A DNA stretch of 64,000 nucleotides from Lateolabrax maculatus (taxonomy: Eukaryota; Chordata; Actinopteri; Acropomatiformes; Lateolabracidae), in the NCBI GenBank assembly GCA_031216445.1, contig CM062211.1, positions 2,926,001-2,990,000 on the forward strand, written 5' to 3'. The notes below the pieces were generated by a model, which saw only the letters and a program-made list of their open reading frames with translations, had not been told where the DNA came from and did not search any database. Of this stretch, positions 1 through 7,963 are shown piece by piece. The stretch's first letter is position 1. Each line of letters opens with the position of its first letter. A program made the position numbers and the translations under genes.

Positions 1-578
1 GCCACTGCACGCAACTGCTGTCTAGTACGGACCACTAACTTCATTGCCTGTAATTCATCTTGAAGGGCCTCATTCTCTCCCTTCACCTGCTCCAATTTGA
101 CTTGAAAGTCCTTGCTGGTGGTAGTCTGCTGCTCAAGCTCACTCTGAGCTCTGCGCAGCTTTGCGCAGATCTTCCTCAGATTCACTTTCAGATCTTCGAT
201 CTCCGTCTGTGAGGAGTTGACATGTTTAGCCTGAGCCTCTGCTAGCAGGGCTTTCAGGCTGCATATCTGACTCTGCATCAGTTCTTTGTCACTGCTCCAC
301 TTGTTGTTCACTTTTTGTTCTTGGAGCTGATCGAATAAAATACTCAGTGATTTCTCTTGGATTTCCAGGTGGACTCTGCCCTCAGATGTGCTTTGGGTGA
401 GCCTCGCCTCGCTGTCCCTCAGCTTAGACCGTAGTTTTGCTTCAATGGAACGGAGGTGGAAATTACATGAAGGTTCAACCTTCCTGGAGTATTCCATGTC
501 TTCCAGCTTTGTCTTCTGCTGGACCTCAGTGTTTTTTCTCCTCTGTAGTTGTTTTCTCTTACTATGTGTGCTTTCCAT
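1..578 (-). CDS. Coiled-coil protein, 5' part (cut by window edge)
   Basis: This is the N-terminal part (about 192 codons) of the same intronless coiled-coil gene that is complete at 59087-60604; the DNA matches at a constant offset of 60026 with few substitutions. The start chosen is the ATG on the minus strand at 576-578 (protein begins MESTHSKRKQ). An upstream in-frame TTG exists but is not a credible eukaryotic start. The frame stays open to position 1, so the 3' half, including any 25-residue repeats, lies outside the window. A TATA-like box lies 71 bp upstream. Whether this copy is intact cannot be judged from the window. Function is unknown; the heptad-rich, Lys/Glu/Gln-rich sequence only says elongated coiled coil. 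Confidence 0.7.
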   Translation of the reverse strand, partial: MESTHSKRKQLQRRKNTEVQQKTKLEDMEYSRKVEPSCNFHLRSIEAKLRSKLRDSEARLTQSTSEGRVHLEIQEKSLSILFDQLQEQKVNNKWSSDKELMQSQICSLKALLAEAQAKHVNSSQTEIEDLKVNLRKICAKLRRAQSELEQQTTTSKDFQVKLEQVKGENEALQDELQAMKLVVRTRQQLRAV

Positions 579-648
579 TGTCACAGTGAAATTTCTGTCA
601 GAAAATCTGTGTCTCGAAGTTTGTGTCTGAACCAAACTTGGGTCTGAG

Positions 649-656
649 TATTTATA
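649..656 (-). promoter_or_regulatory. TATA box of the left coiled-coil gene copy
   Basis: Reads TATAAATA on the minus strand, 71 bp upstream of the ATG at 578. The same octamer sits at the same distance before the intact copy at 60604. With a start about 30 bp downstream, the 5' UTR would be about 40 nt and unspliced. Confidence 0.5.
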
Positions 657-1083
657 ACAATCCCAACATTCTAAAATCCAAGATGTCAGAATAATTCTAT
701 TCCTTTAATCTTCATTCCAGTTCTATTCAATTTTATTCCTCTATCTGGTTGTTGTCAATGGATACCAGTTTAAGTATGTTTTTCAATATATGATTGTAAT
801 GATTTCGAAGATGGATTCCAATTGGAAATATAATGTGCATTAAAATAATTAATATTATGCTCAAAACATGGAGGATGATCATGTGATCCTTGTTCATACT
901 GAATTCATGTCGACACCATACTCCAAAATATACAACAAAAGCATGCTTCACAACAGCGATCTTAGAGATAGGAAAAAGGTGAAAAAAATAAAAACAATGA
1001 AAATAAAGGTGACAAAAAATAGAGAAACATTTTAAATGCCTGTTATTTTCTTTATATTTATTTCCTGCTTTCCTGTTATTCTG

Positions 1084-1176
1084 TGGAATCAGCTCCCAAT
1101 TTGGATTCGGGAGGCAGACACCCTCTCTTCGTTTAAGAGTATGCTAAAAACGTTCTTTTTTGATAAAGCTTATAGG
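1084..1176 (+). mobile_element. LINE-like reverse transcriptase C-terminal scrap
   Basis: A 31-codon open stretch with the pattern WNQLP..IR.....SFKSMLKTFFF. Many vertebrate non-LTR retrotransposon polyproteins end with a similar WN.LP..IR....SFK..LK..LF motif, so this is probably a short LINE remnant. It sits exactly between two blocks that are 1.87 kb apart in the right-hand copy, so it marks the scar of a deletion or exchange. The family cannot be named from so little sequence. Confidence 0.4.
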
Positions 1177-2160
1177 TAGAAAGGTAGAAATTACATAAAG
1201 GGTCAACTTCTGTGGAGTATTCCATTGTCTTGCCATCCTCCAGCCATGTGGAGCGATGATTCCTGTTGTAAAACGCGCTGCGGTACATTCAGCATCGTTG
1301 TTTTTCTCTAGTTTTCATGGTGAAGGTCTTTGTAGATCTGTTCACTGTGCCTCAGCTGAGTTAGTTATGTGACTGTAGAACACAAGTGGTCACAAAGGAG
1401 CAGGACGTCACCATTCAACCTGTGGAACGGCAAAGCACCACACACAAATGCATGCAGGCACACAATCAACTTTAATATATTGCAGATGATATTATTTATT
1501 TTTATTTACATGTGCATTCATGCCCATGCGCAGAAACAGACACACCTGTGCATACAGTAACTTGGAGCAGAATCAAATGTATTTTCATTATCACCATATG
1601 TTGCCATGTTTTGTTATATATAGTATATATGGACAGGCTTCCATGCACACATTATATTACAAATACTGTGAGACTTTGCATTTAAGCAGCAAAACTGAAA
1701 AGAATATGAACTGTACAAGACAACTGGGGAGACCAAAGTATATGGACTTTTAATAGGAAATGGACTTAAAAATGTCCCAACAGCTGTGATGGAGCTCAGG
1801 ACTCATCTTGGAACAAACTTCATGATTTCACTGTTGAACTTGAATCTGTGTGGAACAGCTTCTGTCTGATGTAGGAAACACTGGCGGTTCATCGTTAGGT
1901 CCTCATGCCACATTTCAATAATTAATGAAGTTAAAGCTTCTGTGCCAAGTGCGTAAATTGCGCACAGCGCCCACACCACTTTGGACACGCACATATCGTT
2001 CCTGCCGCCGTGTGAAGTAGTTCCCACTGAGCATTGGAGTTGAAGACTTGTCTAGTCTCAGTCAGGACGTTGTTCGAACATCTTTCCAACGACTGCTGAG
2101 ACGTTCATCAGACGGTCAATAAACGTCTATTATATGAATTTAGACGTAAATTAAACTTTC
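1169..2160 (+). repeat. Direct duplicate of 62974-64000
   Basis: Same orientation as the right end of the window, offset growing from about 61792 to about 61866 because of small indels (the right copy has a CA microsatellite and extra bases near 63480). Contains the paralogue stub and upstream spacer. The last part, around 2040-2160, holds ACGT-rich repeated words (GACGTT, AACGTC) typical of a dispersed fish repeat. No gene seen between 1300 and 2160. Confidence 0.85.
1178..1288 (-). pseudogene. 5' stub of second coiled-coil paralogue
   Basis: Starting at the ATG complementary to 1286-1288, about 37 codons (MYRSAFYNRNHRSTWLEDG...) match the N-terminus of the paralogue at 61909-63080. The frame then breaks into the LINE-like scrap. 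Only the first exon-like piece of the gene survives here, so this is a dead fragment. Confidence 0.65.
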
Positions 2161-2503
2161 ACTTTTCAACTTATTTTCACCAGGGTTTTATGAATTAATA
2201 ATAATATTTTAAAACATAATATACAAATATTAGAAAATGAAAACACAAAAACATTGCTTAACAAGAAAAAAGCATAAGATATAAGATAAGAGCCATTGTA
2301 GGAAAGAAAAGGGAACTCAGATATTCTCTGAGATTATAGATCACACATTTTGGAGAAAAAACTAAAACATAGTGATATTATAAAGTCATTATAAAAGTGA
2401 GAAAAACAGATGTTTTCCAGCCCTCGGCCCAGTTGTTTCTGTCGGCTTTCCTCCACCCTGGATGTGGTGTGTGTCCCTTCTCTCTAACTGGTTATAACGT
2501 GAT
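2161..2503. other. AT-rich spacer, no gene seen
   Basis: Sequence between the direct-duplicate block and the outer end of the inverted arm. Strongly A/T-rich in the first half with several polyA runs, then a more mixed stretch. No coding signal, tRNA or recognisable repeat. Confidence 0.5.
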
Positions 2504-2550
2504 CTACTGTAGATACATAGTGAACTTACACATATGAAATAGTCAGGCTG

Positions 2551-2552
2551 AA
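2551..2552. other. Empty Tc1 insertion site
   Basis: The left arm reads caggctg-aa-tgttcc where the right arm has caggctg-TA-[transposon]-TA-tgttcc (on this strand). The left arm therefore keeps the uninterrupted site, with one base different from the TA target. Confidence 0.8.
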
Positions 2553-2798
2553 TGTTCCATTTCATTAGATTTAGACAAAAGTTATCTCAAGACGCTTTTC
2601 ACATAGAGTAGCTTTAGACCATACTCTTTAAAATATTATTTACAGAGACCGAACAGTTCCCACCATTAGCAAGCACTGGGCGACAGTGGCAAGAAAAGTT
2701 TTTCACAAATTTCACTCAACGATTTCTTCCAAATTATCCCTTCCACTGAGGACTTCTACCACCCTGAAAAGGACTAAAGACTCACAGACACTTTCATC

Positions 2799-3400
2799 AT
2801 GGAAAATATGAGATTTGGTGATATGTTGGATTTGGTCTCTGCTCCTGGGCCCTCCACCCCTGCTGCCGGACCTCCAGAGGACCTGGACTGCGCTCCCCCT
2901 CGGCAGTTGATATTCCCAGGATGTTGAATGTGGCCCCTGGCCCCCCAGACCCCCACTGCACCATGGCACCCCTCTGAGGATCCACAATTGGTCGGTAAAG
3001 AGTACCAGCAGATCTACCATGAGGTGGTGGATGACATGCTGAGGTACATATGTGTCAGAAATAACGACTCTTTCAGTCAGATGATCATTACATATTCAAA
3101 TCAACACGTTTTTCCACATGTAAGCTTTTGAATCACGCGCGTCAATATGATTTCATTTTTGTTTTCTCCGCTCACCACAGAATCAAGAGCGGCCGGCTTG
3201 TCCCTAAAGTTTGGACCTCGGGCTTCACATTAAGCAGAAGCTGTGGGAGAAGCTGGATCATCCCACATTCACAACAACCATTGATGAAGACGTGCGTACA
3301 CATGTCATACGTGGCTGGAGTCCATGCTCCCCGTTATGACGTGGACATTTCTGGAGAACCGAATCCTCCGAAGCCTCTGGACACCAGGGCTGAGAAATAA
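2799..3400 (+). pseudogene. Unrecognised two-exon gene remnant, left copy
   Basis: Begins with ATG at 2799 (MENMRFGDMLDLVSAPGPST...) and ends with the TAA at 3398-3400 followed by a polyadenylation-like AATAAA. A plausible intron runs from the GT at 3042 (after ...EVVDDMLR) to an AG before 3181. Good protein-like stretches occur in different frames (LVGKEYQQIYHEVVDDML; LHIKQKLWEKLDHPTF; RYDVDISGEPNPPKPLD), so at least two frameshifts and an in-frame stop separate them. The right arm has the same 602-bp span. I do not recognise the family. Shared frameshifts show that it was already dead, or that my exon model is wrong, before the arms duplicated. Confidence 0.45.
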
Positions 3401-4840
3401 AACTGCATGATGATAGTTTGATAAGAGTTAGATAAGATCAATCTGGAAATATGACTGTAGTTAGAAGTAATGATAAGAAGTCTTGTTTTAATCTGTGAAT
3501 GTTAACAATCTCTCTGATCAGCCTTCACAGCCACCTGAACCTGACCTCCACCCTGATATCAGCCTCCACCCTCCTACATCCTCCACCTCGGTCAACCACC
3601 ATCTATAGCCTCTGTCAGATTCAACTTCTACCTCCAATCTACAGCAGACATCTGCCATTTAGGATGACAGCGATGGATAAATCTCCACCTACCGCCTCAG
3701 AGGTGCCCTGCTCCATCCTCCACCATTACCATCTTACAGCCACCTTCAGAAATAAATGGACTTTAAAAGCTCATATGTGTTTCAGCAGGAAACACATATG
3801 AGCATACTGAACATACTGTTCAGCACTGTTGTATTTCTGTATCAGTAGCTCTCCTAGTGAATATGAGTGTTTTATTGCATTAATGGAATTACTTTAGCTA
3901 AATATTGTGGCATATACATATTGCAACATCCCAGCCAAAAAGTCTGAGAGTGACAGAGACGCAGAGCGTTCCCATAACCACATATATTTTTCCCTCACAC
4001 TGACTGACTGTGTGAGCTCACATTTGGCACAGTAACCTCACCAACTGAAGAACTGACAAAGACCTGTCAGACAATAAGATACGAATATTTCCACATATGT
4101 TCCTGTAAACCCTCTTTGATTGGTCTTGCCTCTCCGTTCTGTTGACTGATGATACAAAATTACAACACTGCCATCTTCTTTACTGTCAAAATGCTCAAAG
4201 TGGAGGATTATTCGGGGCTAAAGTAAATTCTTCATGGCTGGAGCCCCGAATGCCAAGGCCAGGCAGCACCAGGTTCTTTAAAATCAAGGGGAGCAAAGTC
4301 AGATTTATTGCAATTCAAATTAAACTAAGGGGTGGGACCACCCACGATAAAAAGATTTAAATACTAATAAAACAATACTTATAAGACACACACACACAAC
4401 AAAAGGCTGCTTAGCAGTAAAACATGATAAAATATACAGGTCCAATCCAGCGGCTCTCCAGTGTCAACATCTCTTCACGCTGACACTAGGCTCGTTCTAG
4501 ATGAGCCAGGCCGGCGCAGAATCCAGGAGGCTGAGGTACCAGCACCAATCCTGAATGAGTGTCAGGAGTAATGAAGGGGAGAAATGCCTGACGACTGGTG
4601 CAACCAGAACGAAACCACTTGTCTGGACTCGGAGATGAAGGGGGGATATGACAATTTTATGCTTTAGAATTTCTGAAAGGATGTCTCGAAATGATTTGAC
4701 GGCGTTTGGATGTGGAGTAGTTAAGTTATCTGTGGATGGTTGGAGGTTGGGCCTTGCTGGTGTTGTCTCTGCCCAGAAGCTGGCATGGGGGAAGCGGCAC
4801 AGGGACGTTGTTCAATCGGCGCCGTTCAAGTTATTGCATA
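3401..4840. other. Non-coding part of left inverted arm
   Basis: No convincing gene. Holds the collapsed counterpart of the 39-bp minisatellite (about 3500-3740), the hairpin at 3771-3803, sequence paired with 52140-53000 and a short (CA)n run near 4386-4397. Short ORFs here lack any domain signature. Confidence 0.5.
3771..3803. repeat. Perfect 14-bp hairpin, left arm
   Basis: CTCATATGTGTTTC, a 5-nt loop AGCAG, and its exact complement. The same hairpin is kept in the right arm (53018-53050). Perfect retention of both stems despite many indels around it is notable; it may be a leftover of a palindromic MITE. Confidence 0.7.
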
Positions 4841-5173
4841 TTATGTGACCTCTTTAGTGCATGATGGCTTTGCCTTTTGATCTATGATGTTGATTACGGG
4901 GAAGATAATGGATGGGGCTGACGATGCTGGCTTTAAGTACGAGTGCAGAAACTGCTGTTGACGATAAGCGATAGAAATCTTGAACTCATGTCTGGACTTG
5001 ATGTGGCTTGGCGCAGGCAGGAATGGAACAGGACGAGGTTGGGTGAGACGGGGCACCACATACTGAGCACGGTAGGTCTGCATGAGTGCCAAAGTTGCAG
5101 CACTAAATTTCATTGTCAAGTGTGCCTCAGTATGTGTCTTCATTAAACTGCTGAAGACGGGCTTTGGAAGCAA
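4841..5173 (-). pseudogene. Truncated copy of unknown ORF (left arm)
   Basis: A 110-codon frame starting MLPKPVFSSLMKTHTEAHL, matching the first about 100 residues of the 167-codon ORF at 51644-52147. The frame then diverges at an indel (the left arm has about 200 extra bases) and stops early. No domain is recognisable in either copy, so coding status is doubtful. Confidence 0.3.
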
Positions 5174-5433
5174 GGTCGATGTGAAACGATGGCGATGCGA
5201 TCATACATTTCCTGCCGGTGGGAGGGAAATTGAGGGATAGAGTACGTCTATGCAAGAGCTGTATAATTACGTTCATTATCTGTTGCGTAGACTGGTTAGA
5301 ACTGGAGAAAGACAAACAATAAAAGAGGTACGAATAGGAAGATTAGTTGTACGTGGGATGAACTTGGTGGTTGTTTACTGGGCTAGAATGGTTGAGAGAA
5401 AAGATGACGCAAGTATTTAATTATTGAAAAGTT

Positions 5434-5890
5434 GAAAAAAGGGGAGATGTTGGACTGTTCAATTTACGTTCAATTTACTCATATGAAGTTAGTCTAAACT
5501 ACACAATTGATTTTTCTTTTCTGGACATGTTTCAGTGTTGTAGAATGTGTTTAATGAACTCTTGTATGTAACAGCCAAATGAATATGCCTTGTCGAAGGC
5601 AAAAGAAAAAATGTTCCACAGGCTTCAAATATAGGGCCAGTTGCATTTTTAAAACTCGCATCACTACCCCTGATGGGGTTCAAAGCGCGGGCCACTCAAC
5701 AGAAACTTCATGTAGCTGGCTTGTTCCTCGTCTTTGAGAAAGCATTCATCAATCTCCTTTTTCCGTATACTCAATCCTTTTCAGTCTGACTGGGGAAGAT
5801 TATAGTCAGGTACTGAATTGAGCCGTGGGAGAAAGGCAGCGGAATCCTCTTGGGAGCACGTCACAGTGCCAAGACCCCATTCCCTGACCA
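5434..5890 (-). repeat. Inverted fragment of the array unit
   Basis: Reverse complement of about 6489-6975 of the first array unit. Read on the minus strand it starts inside the tRNA-Glu T-stem (GGTCAGGGAATG at 5879-5890), continues through the 3' flank, and ends in sequence shared with the inverted arms. Internal substitutions and a small replaced segment near 5650 show it is more diverged than the array units are from each other. It forms a head-to-head junction with the array. Confidence 0.85.
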
Positions 5891-5894
5891 CGAA

Positions 5895-5943
5895 TCGGAC
5901 TTTAAATCCCCTGGGGGTCTCCCGCGCGGGTTAGAATCCTGCC
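5895..5943 (+). pseudogene. tRNA-Ser-like 3' remnant (unit 1)
   Basis: About 49 nt resembling the anticodon arm, long variable arm and T-arm of a eukaryotic tRNA-Ser(UGA): GGACTTTAAATCC, then GGGGGTCTCCCGCGCG, then GGGTTAGAATCCTGCC. Roughly 42 of 48 positions agree with the vertebrate tRNA-Ser pattern from memory. The anticodon position reads TTA instead of TGA, and the T-loop C of GTTCGAA is A, which breaks the B box. The 5' half is replaced by an inverted tRNA-Glu tail (TTCCCTGACC at 5880-5889), so it cannot fold into a whole tRNA. Copies at the same place in later units begin at 8375, 10855, 13335, 15815, 18295, 20776, 23263, 25750, 28231, 30718, 33203, 35690, 38171, 40658, 43143, 44643, 46143 and 48628. 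Confidence 0.65.
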
Positions 5944-6426
5944 ACCTGTGAAAATTTCGGCACTTCCCCGTTCCTCCCTTTGTTTTTGTGCCAAAAGAGT
6001 GGATGTTGACAATTGTTGTCGTGGTCTTTGTATAGAAAATACTGAAGACACTGGTCTCGACGATTCCCTGATTTTATACAACTGCCCGAGTCAGCTTGAA
6101 AAGGACTGAGTGTACAGAGAAAGATGAACGCTTTCCCAAAGCGAGCTCCATGAAGCTGAGCTACATACGTGGCCCAGAGTTTGATTGTCCATCGTCATTG
6201 ATAGTTTGACAAAAAGGCCGTGACAAAATGCTTCATTATTTTCAAAACTAACTGTATAATTTGTCACCAAGGCAGATTAACTTGGCTTTTACACAGAAGA
6301 GCTTATTAGAGTAAGACAAAGTACGTGATTATTAGAGAGGTCAGTTACAGAGACAAAGCCCAGCTTTAGAGTGGGTGGTCACTTTTTCTCAAACAATTTT
6401 GTTTGCCCCGAGTCTACACCAGCGCC

Positions 6427-6498
6427 TCCCTGATGGTCTAGTGGCTAGGATTCGGCGCTCTCACCGCCGCGGCCCGGGTTCGATTCCCGGTCAGGGAA
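6427..6498 (+). tRNA. tRNA-Glu (CTC), unit 1
   Basis: A 72-nt cloverleaf that decodes GAG. Acceptor stem TCCCTGA pairs fully with TCAGGGA, discriminator A. The anticodon stem CGGCG/CGCCG closes the loop CTCTCAC with anticodon CTC. T-stem CCGGG/CCCGG closes loop TTCGATT. The internal A box (TGGTCTAGTGG) and B box (GGTTCGATTCC) of a type 2 Pol III promoter are intact, and a TTTT terminator follows at 6504-6507. It differs from the human gene, as remembered, at only a couple of positions. There is no intron and no encoded CCA, as expected in eukaryotes. Confidence 0.98.
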
Positions 6499-7196
6499 TG
6501 TGGTTTTAGCACTGTGACGTGCTCCCAAGAGGATTCCGCTGCCTTTCTCCCACGGCTCAATTCAGCACCTGACTATAATCTGCCCCAGTCAGCCTGAAAA
6601 GGGTCGTGTGTACGGAAAAAGGAGATTGATGAATGCTTTCTCAAAGACGAGGAACAAGCCAGCTGCATGAAGCCCAAGTTTCTGTGCAGTGGCCCACACT
6701 GTGAACCCCATCAGGTTCTCTGACTTACACAAACGGTGGCGTGGTGACTAAAGTGTTAAATGCAACTGGCCCTAGATTTGAAGCCTGTGGAACATTTTTT
6801 CTTTTGCCTTCTACAAGGCATATTCATTTGGCTGTTACATACAAGAGTTCATTAAACACATTCTACAAGACTGAAACATGTCCAGAATAGAAAAATCAAT
6901 TGTGTAGTTTACACCAGCTTCATATGAGTAAATTGAACGTCAATTGAACGGTCCACCATCTCCCCTTTTTTCAATGTGAATAAATGTGTACATAATCGTT
7001 TTACTCTCTGTTGTTTGTTGGACCTTATGTTATTTTGATGGTTTTCAGGGTTTTGTGTAAAATGTCTTGTTCTTTTTGTGTATTTTATTCCATTCTTGGC
7101 AATAAACTTGAAAAACAAAGAGAGACAAGAGGGAGGATATTTAATGAATCTTATTACGTAGCTAAATGGATGATATACATTGCTTTGTGTCTACAG

Positions 7197-7963
7197 TGGA
7201 GGTTTCCATACAGCCCACTGATGCGTTTGATCGTCTGGGATGACACCTTCGCCTGCAGCACCTGATGCCTCTTCAACCAAAGGTCTGTTTGCAGTCCTCT
7301 TTAACAGCTGAAAAACACACTGAACACTTTGTTTTTTTATCAGGGTCATACTTCATGACTTTTCCTCATTTGATGAGAATTGCTAATAAACATTATGGTG
7401 AACTGAGGACATCTGCTAATCCTACGGTGGCCCTGAAAGCTCAACACACTGCAACTTTCGGCAAAGGTCAGTTTCTCCTGGAAAAGCTGCTTTTGCCCAG
7501 GGGAGGTAGTTGTGGCAGAGGTTAAGGATGGACTACATATCCATTGGGGATTCATTCATTGGGGAGATTCCACAGGGTTCAGAACTAGGGCCCTATGGCA
7601 GGAGCTCTGAATTGTCCATCACGTATGCTGGCATTGCAAAGACTTTGGTCGAGGCATTGGTGCTATAGTGGTGAACATAGCTGCTTCCCAAGTAGTTGAT
7701 CCGGGGTCAATTCTTGGCCAGTGCGTCGTCTGTATAGGATCCTGTTCTGCAAGAACATCTGATGGAGGAAAAAAGGGTTTTCTAGCAGTAAAATTTAAAA
7801 CATGTGGACAGATGGCGTAGTAATTGAGGACAAAGTTCAAAATCTGGGCTAATCAAAAGAAAATTTGTCCTTCATGGACCTTCCTTATAACACGTGTTTG
7901 GCTTTTCAGGAAGCTGTCATCCATTTTGCGCAGAGTTGCTCCTTTTCAAGTTGACTCGGCCAG
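7197..7963 (+). other. Exon-like segments inside the array unit
   Basis: Three segments bordered by consensus splice sites: 7197-7282 (acceptor gtctacag, donor AAAG/gtctgt), 7344-7466 (acceptor ttttttatcag, donor AAAG/gtcagt, 123 nt) and 7910-7963 (acceptor ggcttttcag, donor CCAG/gtcaga, 54 nt). Read in phase 1 all three join in one open frame, starting at an ATG at 7241 in the first. No known domain is evident. The first intron would be only 61 nt. In units 6, 7, 8, 11 and 12 the second donor is changed from GT to GC, and units 16-17 lack the region. It could be a captured gene fragment or chance; presented as a weak candidate only. Confidence 0.2.
7654..7725 (+). pseudogene. tRNA-Gly-like (CCC) pseudogene, unit 1
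   Basis: A 72-nt match to vertebrate tRNA-Gly(UCC): GCATTGGTGCTATAGTGG with an intact A-box region, acceptor GCATTGG/CCAGTGC (one T-G wobble), anticodon stem GCTGC/GTAGT. The 7-nt loop is TTCCCAA, so the anticodon reads CCC rather than TCC. The T-arm has decayed: stem CCGGG/CTTGG uses two wobbles and the loop is GTCAATT instead of TTCGATT, which damages the B box. No T-run follows within about 50 nt, so Pol III output is unlikely. Acceptor and anticodon arms can still pair, so a tRNA-like fold is possible. Confidence 0.75.

Larger units (their letters stand above)
1..1080 (+). repeat. Direct duplicate of 60027-61106
   Basis: Near-identical to 60027-61106 in the same orientation (constant offset 60026), covering the 5' part of the coiled-coil gene, its promoter and about 420 bp of AT-rich upstream DNA. 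Similarity stops at 1080, where the right copy continues into AT-rich sequence and the left copy changes to a LINE-like scrap. Confidence 0.9.
2504..5433 (+). repeat. Left arm of large inverted duplication
   Basis: Reverse complement of the right arm 51196-56892. The outer limit is where the left (complement reading ctatgtatctacagtaga) and right copies diverge at 2504/56892; the inner limit is at the array-derived junction. Relative to the right arm this copy lacks the Tc1 transposon, about 100 bp next to it, most of a 39-bp minisatellite, about 190 bp near 3980 and about 165 bp near 5250. It carries about 200 bp extra near 4660-4860. The arms are therefore old enough to have many indels. Confidence 0.85.

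Noticed and set aside
5440..5470. Purine tract AAAAAAGGGGAGA followed by TGTTGG, like the 3' LTR border of a retrotransposon
   Set aside because: No matching second LTR, no primer-binding site and no gag/pol frame nearby; the same sequence is simply array-unit sequence in inverted orientation.
5895..5943. Suppressor tRNA (anticodon TTA would read UAA)
   Set aside because: Only the 3' half resembles tRNA-Ser, the 5' half is unrelated, and the T-loop is mutated, so no functional suppressor can be claimed.
7230..7285. tRNA-Val-like words (ACACCTTCGCCTGCAGCACC)
   Set aside because: Only about 15 bases resemble a tRNA-Val anticodon region; no pairing acceptor or T-arm found.
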